A stretch of DNA of 64,000 nt from Actinosynnema pretiosum (lineage in GTDB: Bacteria; Actinomycetota; Actinomycetes; Mycobacteriales; Pseudonocardiaceae), in assembly GCF_024171695.1 (NCBI RefSeq), contig NZ_JAMTCF010000001.1, positions 673,061-737,060 on the forward strand, read 5' to 3'. Of this stretch, positions 1-9,679 are shown piece after piece. The notes under the pieces were generated by a model that was not told the DNA's origin, did not search any database, and saw only the letters and a list, made by a program, of their open reading frames with translations. The position numbers and the translations under genes are program-made. Positions within the stretch are counted from its first letter, which is position 1. The number at the start of each line of letters is the position of its first letter.

Positions 1-3000
1 CTGGGTGACCACGACGCCGCGCGAGGTGGACGGGCCGGAGTTGGTGGCGCTGACCGCCCAGGTGGCGGTCTGGCCGGGCACCACGTTCGCCTGGCCCGGC
101 GTGACGGTCACGGCCAGGTCGGCGCTGGTGTTCGAGTCGGTCGTGGTGGACGTGGTGTTGTCGCCGGGGTTCGGGTCGGACGCGCCGTTGGCGATGGCGG
201 TGATGGTGTTGGTGACCGCGCTGCCGGTGAAGTCGGCGGCGAGCACGCCGGTGGTGGTGACGATGACGCTGCCGCCCGCCGGGATCGCGCCGACCGGGCA
301 GGTGATCGCGCCGCCGGAGACGGTGCAGGTGCCTGCGGTGGTCTGGCCGTCGTCGAGCGTGACGCCGTCCGGGGCCGGGTTGCTCAGCACGACGTCGGGC
401 GCGCTGGACGGGCCGGTGTTGCGGATCGTGGTCTGCCAGGTCATCCGGCCGCCCGCGACCGGCGCGCCGGAGATCAGCACGGTGCTGAGCGAGACGTCGG
501 CGACCGCGCCGGAGGTGCTGCCCGCCGTGGCGCTGTCGTTGCCGGGCGACGGGTCGGGCTGGGACGAGGAGGCGCGCACGGTGTTGCTGACGCTCGTGCC
601 CGCCGGGGTGGCGCTGTCGACGGTGAAGGTGAGGTCGGCGGACACCGACTCGCCGACCGCGAGCTGCGGCCAGGTGCAGTCGACGACGCCGGACACGACC
701 TGGCAGGTCCCGCCCGAGGTGGGCGTCGCCGAGACGAAGACCAGGCCGCTCGGGATCGGGTCGGCCAGCAGGACCTGCCTGGCCAGCGCCGGGCCGTTGT
801 TGGTCGCGCCGACCCGGTAGGTCACCGGGCTGCCCGCGACCACGGCGCCGGACACCACGGAGGCGGTCGCGGACAGGTCGGAGCTGGCGGTGACGTTCTG
901 GGTGGTGGACGCGGTGTTGTCGGCGGTGTTGCCGTCCGGCACCGAGGAGGTGCTGGTCACCGTGTTGGTGAGCGAGCCGGACAGGTCCTGGGCCAGCAGG
1001 ACGGTGATCTGCACGGTCGCGCTGGCGCCGGGGGCGAGGTCGCCCAGGGCGCAGTCCACCGAGGAGGCGCCGCTGGTGCAGGCGCCCGCCGTGGTGGTGA
1101 CGCCGGTGACCGTGGCCCCGCTCGGGAGCTGGTCGGACACGCTCGCGCCGAGCGCGGTCGACGGGCCCGCGTTGGAGACCTGCACCAGGTAGGTCTGCTG
1201 CACGCCCGCCTCGGCGTTGCTGGAGGAGGCGGACACGGTGGTGGTCAGGTCGGCCTGCGAGCTGGTCGTGGAGGACAGCTCCAGGCGGCGGTTGTCCGGC
1301 GACGGGTCGGCCTCGGCGCTGCCCGCCTGCGCGGTGAGCACGAGCGCGGTGCCCGCCGGGGTGGTCGGCGGGACCTGGGCGGTCAGCACGACCGTGACGG
1401 CCTCGCCGGGCTCCAGCGCGCCGAGCGCGCAGTCGACGGTGCGGCCGTCGGCGCTGGTGGTGCAGGTGCCGCGCTGGGCCTGCACGCCGCCGGGCAGCAG
1501 GGTGAGGCCGTCGGGCAGCGACTCGGTGAGGGTCGCCCCGGCCGAGCGGGACGGGCCGGTGTTGGTGACGGTGACCGAGTAGGTCTGGGCGGTGCCCGCG
1601 CGCACCGGGTCGGCCGACTGGCTGCCGGTCACGACCAGGTCGGCGACCTGGGTGACGGGGGTGTCGAGCGCGGTGCTGCTCCCGGCCGGGTTCGGGTCGG
1701 GGGTGCTCGCGGTGAGGGTGGCGTTGGTGCCTGCGGTGCCGGTGGCGTCCGGGGCGACCTGCACGACCACGGTGACCGTGGCGGTGGAGCCTGCGGCGAG
1801 CTGGTCGATCGAGCAGTCCACGCCGCCGTCGGCGGTGCTGCACGAGCCGAGGGAGGTGCTGGCCGAGATCACCGTCAGCGGGGCCGGGAACTGGCTGCCC
1901 AGCAGCACGCCGCGCGCGTCGGACGGGCCCGCGTTGGTGATCGTCGTGGTGTAGGTGGCGCGGGAGCCCGCGACCAGCGGCGAGGTGTCGACCTGCTGGG
2001 TCAGCGACAGGTCGGCCTGCGCGGTGACCTGCGTGGTGCGCGTGGTCGTGTTGTTGGCCGGGGTCGGGTCGTTGGTGGAGGAGCTGGCGGTGACGGTGAC
2101 CTGCCGGTCGCCCGGTGGGCTGGACGGCACGATCTGGCCGGTGGCCGTCGCGGTCGCCGAGGCGCCGGGTGCGAGGGTGCCGACCGGGCAGGTGATGCGG
2201 GTGCCCTGCACGGTGCAGGGGGCGCCGTTGATCGTGGCGGCCAGGTCGGCGACCCCGGTGGGCAGGTCGGCGACGAGGACGGTGTCGCGGGCGTCGGACG
2301 GGCCCGCGTTGGTGATGCTGATCGAGCGGGAGAACGACTGGCCCGCGATCAGCGGGGTGGTGAAGTCGCCGCCGGTCAGCCGCACGTCGGCCTGGGTGGT
2401 GACGGTGGTGGTGATGGCGGCGGTGTTGTTGGAGGTGGTCGGGTCCGGGGTGGTGGCGGTGGCGGTCGCGCTCACCGTCTCCGTGCCGGGGTCCTGGTTG
2501 GCCGGGACCGCGACCTGCAGGGTGACGTCGGCGCTCGCGCCGCCCGCGAGGGTGCCGATCGAGCAGCGCAGCACGCCGCCCGCGTCGGGGGCGCAGGCGC
2601 CCTGGGTGCTGGTGGCCGAGGTGGCGGTGAACCCGGCGGGCAGGCTCGGGGTGAGCACGATGCCGTCCGAGGTGGACGGGCCGTTGTTCCTGGCGGTGAA
2701 CCGGTAGGTGAGGTTCTGGCCGGTGGTCACGCTGGCGGGCTGGGCCTCGCCGGTGACCTGGACGTCGGCCTGCGCGGTGACCGAGGCGTTGTAGCCCGCC
2801 GTGTTGTCGGCCGGGTTCGGGTCGGTGCTGCTGGAGGCGACCGTCACCGAGTTGGCGAAGCCGCCCGCCGGGACGGTGCCCGGCGTGCTCGCGGTGATCT
2901 GGACGGTGGCGGTGCCGCCCGCCGGGATCTCGCCGAGGTCGCAGGAGACGTCCTGGCCGGTGATGGCGCAGGTGCCCGAGGACGCGGTGGCGGCGGTCGG

Positions 3001-5853
3001 GGTCAGGCCCGCGGGCAGCGAGTCGGTCAGGGACGCGCCACCGGCGGCCGAGGGGCCCCGGTTGGTGATGGTGGCGGTGTAGGTGACCGGCTGGCCCGCG
3101 ACGATCGGCTGCGGGGTGGCGGCCAGTGCGACGCCGAGGTCGGCGACCCGCTGCACCGTGGTGGTGGCGGTGTCGGTGTCGTCGTCGGTGGTCTCCTCGT
3201 TGGTGGTGGTCGCGGCGTTCGCCGTGACGCTCAGCGGGCCTGCGGGCTCGGAGCCGTCGATGGCGAGCCTGAGCGTGACCACGTCCTCACCACCGGCGGG
3301 CAGCGCGCCGAAGTCGCAGGTCACGGTGCCCGCGTTGATCGTGCAGCTGCCGGACTGCGGTGAGGCGCTGACGAAGGTCGCCCCCGGCACGGCCGGAATC
3401 GTCACGGTGACGTTCTGCGCGTCGGAGGGGCCGGAGTTCAGCAGGGTGACGGTGTAGCCGGTGGTGGTGCCCGCGACCGGGTTCGGGTCGTCGGCGGCGA
3501 CCGTGGTGCTGATGTTGGCCAGCGGCGCGACCGGCACGGACGCGGTGGCGCTGTTGTCGGCCGGGTTGGCCTCGGCGGTGGTGGAGCTGCCGGTGGCCGT
3601 CATGGTCAGCGAGTTGCCGGTGTAGCTGGACGCGAGCGCGAGCACCACGTCCGAGCTGACCTGGGCGCCGGGCGCGAGGGTGCCGCGCGGGCAGGTCACC
3701 AGGTTGCCGTTGGCGGTGCAGGTGCGGGAGGAGACGAAGCGGGTGCCGTCGGGCAGCTGCGTGCTCAGCGTCGTGCCGTTGGCCGTGGACGGGCCCGCGT
3801 TGGTGGCGGTGATCGTCGCGATGGCGCGGCCACCGGGCAGCGCGGACGGCGGGGCCAGGGACAGGCCCACCCTCAGGTCGGCCAGGCTGGTGATCGTGCT
3901 CGACGCGGTCGCGGTGTTGTTGACCTGCGAGTCGTCGGCGGTGGCTGCGCCGACCCGCGCCGAGTTGACCGCGACGGCCGACTGGATCGCCGGGTCGAGG
4001 TTCGCGACCAGGCCGATGGTCAGGCTCGCGCCGTTGGCCAGGGTCGGGGTGGTGCAGGTGACGACCTGGCCCGCCGCCGAGCAGGTGGTGTCCGCCGGGG
4101 TGGTGGCCGAGTTGAAGGTCGCGCCGGACGGGAGGTTGTCGGTGACGACGACGGTGCTGGCGTCGTTCGGGCCCGCGTTGCTGACGTTCAGGGTGTAGTT
4201 GGCCGTGCCGCCGGAGTTCTGGGTGGGCGTGGCGACGGTCTTGGTGATGCCGAGGTCGGCCAGCGCCTGCACGGGCGTGACGGCCGGGGTGCCCGCGAAG
4301 GTGAACGAGCGGGAGAGGACTCGGGCGGTGTAGTCGAGCAGCGGGGTGTTGATGATGGTGGTGCCCGCGGCGGTGCGGTTGACCGTGGCGCGGAAGCGGA
4401 CGACGGAGCTGGTGCCGGGGGCGACCGAGCCGCCGGTCGTGGCGTTCGCTCCCGTGCCCACCCGCACGCGCACCGTTCGGTCCGACGCGGTGTAGTCCCC
4501 GACGTCGTCGCCGGTCGCGTCGGTGACCGGTCCGGTCCGGCCGCTCGGGTCGGTGACGATGGTGGTGCTGCCGGGGACGTAGGTCAGGCCCGAGGGGACG
4601 ACGTCGCGCACGACGGCCGCGTCGGCGTAGTCCGCGCCGGAGTTGGTGAAGTTCAGCCGGTACTCGATGACGTCGCCGGGCTGGGCGGGGTTGTTGCCGT
4701 TGAGGTTGGTCGCGGTCTTGCTGATGGAGTTGAACTGCGGGGTGTAGAGGTCGATCTGGCTGGTGACGATGCCGGGGTAGTAGGCGTCGCCGCCGGTGGT
4801 CAGGTTGATCGTGGTCGACGTCGCGCCGTTGGGGATGATGTTCGTGGTGGCGACGCTGCCGATGTCCACGCCGAAGTTGTTGAGGTAGCCGGGGGTGCGC
4901 CCGGTCTGGTCGGCGCCCGCCTCGGTGATGCGGGAGTCGAAGAAGTTGTTCGCCGGGCGGGTGGCGTCGCTGAGCGTGGTGCCCGCGAGGCGCAGCGCGT
5001 CGCCGGTGGTGCCGAGGTCGCCCTCCCACGCCACGAAGCCCACCGAGGCGTTGACCGTGCCGGTGGGCGGGGTGAGGAAGCCGGTGAGCGGGATGTCCAG
5101 GGTGTTGTTGAGCGCGGCCGAGTTGACGTCGGCGAAGCCCTCGAACACGCGCAGGTTCCGCATCGGCAGCGCCGGGTTGCGGTAGGCCACGACCAGGGAC
5201 CAGCCCGCGTAGCGGTCGAGGGCGTTGAAGGCGGCGCCGATGTCGGCGACGGTGTAGACGCCGTTGCCGCCCGCCGCGACCTGGGCGGTGACGTCGAGGG
5301 AGGCCTGGTAGGGGCCGTTGTCACCGCTGGCGACGAGGGCGGCGGGCTGGGTCAGCGCGCCGGTCACCGTGGTGTAGGCGGCGGCGTTGGGGGTCTTGAA
5401 CTTGACCGTCTCCAGCGCCTTGGTGGGCGCGGTGCCGCTGCCCGGCACGGTCCGGCCGCCCCAGACCAGCTTCGCGTAGAGCACGGTGGAGCCCGCGGGC
5501 ATCGCGAGCGTGGCGGCGGAGGAGTTCGACGTGGACGGGTCGGAGTCGACGTCGACGAAGTTCATCGTGTAGCCGTTGTTGTTCAGCGCCGCGCCGCTTC
5601 CGCTGCCGCTGCGCGAGGCGACGCACCCGGAGGTCGCGGTGGGGCAGTCCATGGAGGACGAGCCGATGAGCGCGATGCCACCGGTGTCGTCCGTGCCGTA
5701 GGAGGTGGTGAACGGCGAGCGGATGAGCGCTTCGGCGGGATCGGCGGTCACGAACGGCACCAGCGCCGCGATGAGGGTGGCCACCAACAGGACTAGACCC
5801 GGACGCCGTGCCTGTGTCGGTGTCGGTGTCGGGGCTGCTGGCTGGTGCGACAT
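1..5853 (-). CDS. Giant secreted DUF11-repeat surface protein, 3' end outside window
   Basis: Open on the minus strand for 1951 codons to the window edge, so the C-terminus is not seen. The ATG at 5853 (MSHQPAAPTP) has GGAGG 6 bases upstream. A hydrophobic stretch (LVLLVATLIAALVPFVTA, about residues 20-37) ending near an Ala-rich cleavage site looks like a signal peptide. Residues 40-390 form a unique Asn/Thr-rich region. From about residue 400 there are 13 DUF11 (conserved repeat, Ig-like) copies of about 125 residues. Each has a TNxGPSxA-type strand, an LPxG turn, a GxC...C pair that could form a disulfide, and an SxDPxPxDNxA linker. The codons are strongly GC3-biased. The likely role is a cell-surface stalk or adhesin; this is inference from the family. 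A sorting signal or anchor would lie beyond base 1. Confidence 0.9.
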   Translation of the reverse strand, partial: MSHQPAAPTPTPTQARRPGLVLLVATLIAALVPFVTADPAEALIRSPFTTSYGTDDTGGIALIGSSSMDCPTATSGCVASRSGSGSGAALNNNGYTMNFVDVDSDPSTSNSSAATLAMPAGSTVLYAKLVWGGRTVPGSGTAPTKALETVKFKTPNAAAYTTVTGALTQPAALVASGDNGPYQASLDVTAQVAAGGNGVYTVADIGAAFNALDRYAGWSLVVAYRNPALPMRNLRVFEGFADVNSAALNNTLDIPLTGFLTPPTGTVNASVGFVAWEGDLGTTGDALRLAGTTLSDATRPANNFFDSRITEAGADQTGRTPGYLNNFGVDIGSVATTNIIPNGATSTTINLTTGGDAYYPGIVTSQIDLYTPQFNSISKTATNLNGNNPAQPGDVIEYRLNFTNSGADYADAAVVRDVVPSGLTYVPGSTTIVTDPSGRTGPVTDATGDDVGDYTASDRTVRVRVGTGANATTGGSVAPGTSSVVRFRATVNRTAAGTTIINTPLLDYTARVLSRSFTFAGTPAVTPVQALADLGITKTVATPTQNSGGTANYTLNVSNAGPNDASTVVVTDNLPSGATFNSATTPADTTCSAAGQVVTCTTPTLANGASLTIGLVANLDPAIQSAVAVNSARVGAATADDSQVNNTATASSTITSLADLRVGLSLAPPSALPGGRAIATITATNAGPSTANGTTLSTQLPDGTRFVSSRTCTANGNLVTCPRGTLAPGAQVSSDVVLALASSYTGNSLTMTATGSSTTAEANPADNSATASVPVAPLANISTTVAADDPNPVAGTTTGYTVTLLNSGPSDAQNVTVTIPAVPGATFVSASPQSGSCTINAGTVTCDFGALPAGGEDVVTLRLAIDGSEPAGPLSVTANAATTTNEETTDDDTDTATTTVQRVADLGVALAATPQPIVAGQPVTYTATITNRGPSAAGGASLTDSLPAGLTPTAATASSGTCAITGQDVSCDLGEIPAGGTATVQITASTPGTVPAGGFANSVTVASSSTDPNPADNTAGYNASVTAQADVQVTGEAQPASVTTGQNLTYRFTARNNGPSTSDGIVLTPSLPAGFTATSATSTQGACAPDAGGVLRCSIGTLAGGASADVTLQVAVPANQDPGTETVSATATATTPDPTTSNNTAAITTTVTTQADVRLTGGDFTTPLIAGQSFSRSISITNAGPSDARDTVLVADLPTGVADLAATINGAPCTVQGTRITCPVGTLAPGASATATATGQIVPSSPPGDRQVTVTASSSTNDPTPANNTTTRTTQVTAQADLSLTQQVDTSPLVAGSRATYTTTITNAGPSDARGVLLGSQFPAPLTVISASTSLGSCSTADGGVDCSIDQLAAGSTATVTVVVQVAPDATGTAGTNATLTASTPDPNPAGSSTALDTPVTQVADLVVTGSQSADPVRAGTAQTYSVTVTNTGPSRSAGATLTESLPDGLTLLPGGVQAQRGTCTTSADGRTVDCALGALEPGEAVTVVLTAQVPPTTPAGTALVLTAQAGSAEADPSPDNRRLELSSTTSSQADLTTTVSASSSNAEAGVQQTYLVQVSNAGPSTALGASVSDQLPSGATVTGVTTTAGACTSGASSVDCALGDLAPGASATVQITVLLAQDLSGSLTNTVTSTSSVPDGNTADNTASTTQNVTASSDLSATASVVSGAVVAGSPVTYRVGATNNGPALARQVLLADPIPSGLVFVSATPTSGGTCQVVSGVVDCTWPQLAVGESVSADLTFTVDSATPAGTSVSNTVRASSSQPDPSPGNDSATAGSTSGAVADVSLSTVLISGAPVAGGRMTWQTTIRNTGPSSAPDVVLSNPAPDGVTLDDGQTTAGTCTVSGGAITCPVGAIPAGGSVIVTTTGVLAADFTGSAVTNTITAIANGASDPNPGDNTTSTTTDSNTSADLAVTVTPGQANVVPGQTATWAVSATNSGPSTSRGVVVTQ

Positions 5854-6577
5854 TCATGTCCTCCATTGACGCCCGTGTTGTCGAGAGGCTAAATGCGCTG
5901 ATCTTTCGCGGCCTGGGATGGCCACCATGGTGGGATTCGTGATTGATGGGGTTTTGTTCTCCTGAATGGGTGAGGGGATGTGGTTTTTGTCGCTCGGCCG
6001 GGGAGGTTTTTGCGGGTTTGTGGTGGGCGGAGGGTGACGATCTCGCACGAAGGGGGCGCACCTGCCGCCCGACGCCCGTGCGGGTGAGTCGCACGGGCGG
6101 GTGGCGGGGAGGTTGCTCGGGGTCACCACGTCGGGGGTTGGTGCGGCCGGGGGTTGTGATCGTCGACGGCGCGGAGCGGCCCGGCCGGAAGTGGGGCGAC
6201 GGGTGGTGGGCGGTGGCGGGTTCGGCGAGTGGCTGGCGGGGTGGGCACCGCGAGCGGCAGACGGGAGTGGGCGCCACGAGCGGCAGACGGGGGTGGGCAC
6301 CGCGAGCGGCTGGCGGGGGTGGGCCGGGCGGGTGAGCGGCGGGAGTGGCCCGGTGGGTGGGGTCAGCGGAGGGGCGGGTCGGGTGGTCGGTGGCAGCCGG
6401 TCCGGCGGGGGTCGGCCGGGTGGGTAGGTCCGCGTGGGGGCGCTCGGGGGAAGCGCGGTCGGGCGGGTGGTGGTGCGGGGGCGGCCGGGTGCGGGGTGTG
6501 GTGCGGCCGGGTGCGGGGTGTGTTCTCGGTGGGGGTGGGTGGGCAGGACGGCTTCGGGCGGGGACGATGTGGGGGTG
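5854..6577. other. Gene-free divergent spacer with G-rich repeats
   Basis: About 720 bases between the DUF11 gene (minus) and the zf-HC2 gene (plus). The first 120 bases next to the DUF11 start are comparatively A+T-rich and probably hold its promoter. The rest is G-rich on the plus strand with degenerate tandem repeats, including the 26-bp array at 6241-6318. Several reading frames stay open here only because of composition; none has a convincing start or domain. Confidence 0.6.
6241..6318. repeat. 26-bp tandem repeat, three units
   Basis: Units begin at 6241, 6267 and 6293. Each opens with GTGGGC(A/G)CC, continues GAGCGGC and ends in a G run. Units 1 and 2 differ at a few bases; unit 3 replaces CAGACGG by TGGCGGG. 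Degenerate copies flank the array on both sides. Confidence 0.75.
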
Positions 6578-7297
6578 GTGTGCGAAACCTGCCGTGAAGC
6601 CCTGTCGGCCCGGATGGACGGGGAAGTCGAGCACGTGCCCGCCGCCGAGGTGGACGCGCACCTGGCCGGGTGCGCGGACTGCGCCCGGTGGCAGGCGCGG
6701 GCGCAGGCGCTGACCAGGGCGTTGCGGGTCCGGCCCGCCGAGGCGTCGCCGGACCTGGTCGGCGCGGTGCTCGCGGACGTGCCGCCGCGCCGGGTCGCGG
6801 TGTGGCAGCGGACCGGGCTGGCCGGGGTGGCGCTGGTGCAGGTGTGGCTGGGGCTAGCGCAGCTGCTCGGCAGTGGTGGCGGTGGCGGGGTGGACGGGCA
6901 CGCCGGGTCGGGGCACCTGTTCACGGAGAGCGCGGCGTGGAACCTGGCGCTCGGCGTCGGGCTGCTCGTCGCGGCGCTGCGGGAGGCTCGGGTGGGGGCG
7001 CTGCTGCCCGCGCTGGGTGGGTTCGTCGCGGTGCTGGCGGCGTTCTCGGCCTACGACCTGGCCACCGGCGTGGCGACCGTCGAACGGGTGGCGACCCACC
7101 TGCCCGTGGTGGCCGGGCTGGTGCTGCTGCACCTGGTCGACCGGGCCCACCGCGACTCGGCCCCGCCCGGCGGGCGCGCGGGCGCGGACGACGACGCGCG
7201 CGGCCGGTCGGACGACGAGCCCGGCGAGCGCGGCGGCCACGCGGGCGGCGGACGCGGCCCCCGACCGCTGCGGCCCACGGCGCGGCACGTCGCCTGA
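6578..7297 (+). CDS. zf-HC2 domain membrane protein (anti-sigma-factor-like)
   Basis: 239 aa from GTG 6578 (VCETCREALS); an upstream in-frame start at 6434 would only add low-complexity sequence. Residues 1-40 carry a zinc-binding anti-sigma (zf-HC2/ZAS) motif, H-x3-C-x2-C in HLAGCADCARW. About four hydrophobic segments follow (around GLAGVALVQVWLGLAQLL, WNLALGVGLLVAAL, ALGGFVAVLAAFSAYDL and VVAGLVLLHLVDRA). The last 50 residues are polar and Gly/Arg/Asp-rich. The family usually holds an ECF sigma factor at the membrane, but no sigma gene lies next to it here, so the partner is unknown. It converges on the small secreted-protein gene across the palindrome at 7423-7446. Confidence 0.75.
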   Translation: MCETCREALSARMDGEVEHVPAAEVDAHLAGCADCARWQARAQALTRALRVRPAEASPDLVGAVLADVPPRRVAVWQRTGLAGVALVQVWLGLAQLLGSGGGGGVDGHAGSGHLFTESAAWNLALGVGLLVAALREARVGALLPALGGFVAVLAAFSAYDLATGVATVERVATHLPVVAGLVLLHLVDRAHRDSAPPGGRAGADDDARGRSDDEPGERGGHAGGGRGPRPLRPTARHVA

Positions 7298-7422
7298 GCG
7301 GCCCGACCTCGCGGGGCGCCGCACCTGAGCGACTCGCCCCAAGGGGCACGTCGCCCGAACCGCCCGCCCCGTGAGCCGCGCGACCCGAGCCACCCGCCCC
7401 TGCGGATCACCTCGCCTCAGCG

Positions 7423-7446
7423 GCCCGCGTCTCGCGAGACGCGGGC
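7423..7446. terminator. Perfect 24-base palindrome, bidirectional terminator
   Basis: GCCCGCGTCTC, then GC, then GAGACGCGGGC. It lies between the stops of the convergent zf-HC2 (7297) and small secreted-protein (7467) genes. There is no U-tract, as is common in actinomycetes. Confidence 0.65.
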
Positions 7447-7466
7447 GCTGCGGGAACGGGGGCGGG

Positions 7467-7769
7467 TCAGAGCGGCCGGTACGCGCGGGTGCTCCCGTCG
7501 TGGTGGTCGCGGGGGGCGCCTCCGCCGTGGTCGAGACCGGGCGCGGCTCCCCCTTCCCGGCTCGGGGCGTCGCCGTCGAGCACCACGCCCGCGCCGAGCA
7601 GGCCGGAGGTCTCCGGGGCGGTCGCGGTGAACGCCGCGCCCGTCAGGTCGGTCGGGACCGGGTGGGTGATCTGGGCCTGCGCGGGTGCGACGGGGAGGGT
7701 GGCGAGCAGGGTCGCCGCGGCGGCGGCAGCGGTGGCCCTGAGCAGCGCTCTGACGAGTCGGGGCAGCAC
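7467..7769 (-). CDS. Small secreted protein of unknown function
   Basis: 100 aa from GTG 7769, with GGAGG 4 bases upstream; the overlapping ATG at 7771 opens a different, low-quality frame. Residues 1-32 form a classic signal peptide (basic MLPRLVRALLR, Ala/Leu core, cleavage near APAQA). The mature part is about 68 residues: a short segment (THPVPTDLTGAAFTATAPET) and then a Gly/Asp/His-rich tail (GLDHGGGAPRDHHDGS). There is no cysteine in the mature part and no known domain. The tail could bind metal, but that is speculation. Confidence 0.65.
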   Translation of the reverse strand: MLPRLVRALLRATAAAAAATLLATLPVAPAQAQITHPVPTDLTGAAFTATAPETSGLLGAGVVLDGDAPSREGGAAPGLDHGGGAPRDHHDGSTRAYRPL

Positions 7770-8180
7770 ATTTCCTCCAGGTTGGTCCGGGCCGGGAGGT
7801 CACCCGGCGCCACCGGGGAAGTTAGGGACGTCCGGGGTCGGGGGGTCCGCAAAACCGCGCGCGAGCGCGTGGCGCCACCCGTCGGCGCGGCCGATCGACC
7901 CGACCGCCGAACCGGCGCCACGGCGGGTGACGGCCGAAGTCGGGTCCTCGCCCCCGGTTTGACCCGATCGGGAGTGGGTACCCCTTCGTGGATCTTCACC
8001 CGCCGGGAGCCGCCGATCGTGCCGCCGCGTCCCGCTCGCGTCCCACCAGCGCGGTGTTCTCCCAGCTCAGCGGGCCGGGAACGTCCCAGCGTCCCGCACC
8101 GCCTCCGGTCACCGCCACCTCCCCGGCAGCCGTGCGAAGGTGTGCCGGTCAGCGCAGGCGAAGATCGGGAGGAACACCCC

Positions 8181-8249
8181 ATGAGCACCAGCGGAAGACC
8201 CGCCGACCGGACCTGGCAGGGGTCGGCCCAGGCGCACGACGGCCGCTGA
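8181..8249 (+). CDS. Possible 22-codon small ORF with strong ribosome site
   Basis: ATG 8181 follows GGGAGGA with about 7 bases spacing and encodes MSTSGRPADRTWQGSAQAHD plus two residues before TGA. It is the only plausible coding unit in the otherwise empty stretch 7770-8333. The remainder of that stretch has no recognised gene. The peptide has no domain; it could be a leader peptide or chance. Its stop lies about 85 bases from the convergent end of the XRE-membrane gene. Confidence 0.3.
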   Translation: MSTSGRPADRTWQGSAQAHDGR

Positions 8250-8333
8250 GCCGAGCACCGGCGACGGGCGGCGCGCCTCCGCCCCAGCCGCCCAGCCGTC
8301 CAGCCGGGAATCCGGCCCCCGGAACCAGCGCCG

Positions 8334-9557
8334 CTACTGCAACGCCGCCTGGCAGGCCCGCCAGTCGCCGAAGTCGCCGCGCGCCGCGTACAGCCGGTAC
8401 GCGGCCTGGATGTTCCACTCCGGGTCGAACGCCACCAGCGGGGTCCCGCCCAGCTCGCGCAGCCGCCCGTCCGAGATCTGGAAGACCCCCCAGTTCCGGC
8501 TGCCGTTGGTGTTCGGCAGCACCCACAGCGGGTCGAGGAACGAGGTGCAGCGGGCGATCGCCACGGCCGCGTCGGGCGCCTCCGCGAACACCTCGCGCAC
8601 CCGCCGCTCGACCCGCTCCGGGGTCCACGTGGACATGTCGACCCGCCCCGCGTAGAGCGCGTCCTTGGTCCCCGCGTCGACCACTCCCCTGGGCTCCACC
8701 CCGGCGAGCACCTGGAACGCGGTGAGCCGCCGCAGCGTCTCCGGGCCGAACGAGCCGTCCACGGACATCCGCGCCCGAGCCCGCACGAGCAGCCGCTGCA
8801 GCTCGCGCACGCAGTCGTCGTGCTGGCCCATGACGACCGCGTCGCACGCCGGGGAGAACAGCAACCGGTCGTCCGCGTCCACCGGTCGCTCGCGCGGCCA
8901 CAGCACCACCGCCAGCGCCAGCAGCGCCACGACGGCCAGCGCGGCGGGCGCCAGCACCCAGCGGGGCGCCCGGCGCCGCCGCGCGCGGGGCTCCGCTCCG
9001 GTGAGGCTGATGACCTCCGGGTAGCCGGGCGCCACCACGGCCTCGCCCGCACCGCGCGGAACCCCGGTCGCGCGCGGTTCCCCACCGGTTTCCGACGCTT
9101 TTCCCGCCGAACTCGCGGACGTTCCCCCGGCGGTTCCCGCAGTTTCAGCTCCGCTGATTTCCGGAACGCCGTCGGATGACCGATCCTCAGGTTCCCCGAC
9201 AACACCTTCCGCGCTTTCCGCGAACGCGCCGGACGATTTCCCTTCGGACTCGCGCAACGCAGGCTCGGGAAAACCGCCCGCACCGTCCGCCGAGTCCCCC
9301 CGGCTGCTCCTGACCAGGTCGGCCAGCGCCCACAACCGGTGCAGCTCGCGCTGCTCCTCGCCGGTGGCCCCGCACACCTTGGCGAAGCTGTGCACGATCC
9401 GGTAATCGGCGGGCACGCTGGCCCCGGAGCAGTACCGGTGCAGGCTGGAACCGCTGACCCCGGCCTGTTTGCCCAACCGGTCGAATCCGCGCCCGCTCCG
9501 CTCCTTGAGCATTCTCAGGTAGGCGGCGAACCGGGCGTCCGGCTGCACGGGTGTCAC
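8334..9557 (-). CDS. XRE-type HTH, membrane, peptidoglycan-binding, lysozyme-like fusion protein
   Basis: 407 aa from GTG 9557, with GAGGAGG upstream; a longer in-frame start at 9680 lacks an SD. Residues 5-75 are an HTH_31/XRE domain (FDRLGKQAGVSGSSLHRYCS) typical of actinobacterial regulators. Residues 85-190 are a Ser/Glu/Gly-rich linker with lower G+C than the neighbours. An Arg-rich stop-transfer segment precedes one membrane helix (about 200-222, VLAPAALAVVALLALAVVLW). Outside would follow a PG_binding_1-like domain (240-305, SVDGSFGPETLRRLTAFQ) and a lysozyme-like segment (SRNWGVFQIS, WNIQAAYRLYAARG). A cytoplasmic DNA-binding end with an extracytoplasmic wall-binding end suggests a one-component cell-wall sensor. 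I cannot tell whether the lysozyme part is active. Confidence 0.8.
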   Translation of the reverse strand: MTPVQPDARFAAYLRMLKERSGRGFDRLGKQAGVSGSSLHRYCSGASVPADYRIVHSFAKVCGATGEEQRELHRLWALADLVRSSRGDSADGAGGFPEPALRESEGKSSGAFAESAEGVVGEPEDRSSDGVPEISGAETAGTAGGTSASSAGKASETGGEPRATGVPRGAGEAVVAPGYPEVISLTGAEPRARRRRAPRWVLAPAALAVVALLALAVVLWPRERPVDADDRLLFSPACDAVVMGQHDDCVRELQRLLVRARARMSVDGSFGPETLRRLTAFQVLAGVEPRGVVDAGTKDALYAGRVDMSTWTPERVERRVREVFAEAPDAAVAIARCTSFLDPLWVLPNTNGSRNWGVFQISDGRLRELGGTPLVAFDPEWNIQAAYRLYAARGDFGDWRACQAALQ

Positions 9558-9679
9558 GCGAGCCTCCTCGCCCTTCCGCTGATGACGGGGAAAAGCTAGC
9601 ACCGCGCAAACGAGCCGGAAACGGGATGAGCCCTCGCCGCGAACCGCGCGTTCCACCGCTCCCGCGAGCGGCCCGACCA

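Noticed and set aside
3287-5029. Minus-strand open frame inside the DUF11 gene
   Set aside because: It is a shifted frame of the same strand rich in Arg/His; the DUF11 frame has the repeat motifs, signal peptide and SD.
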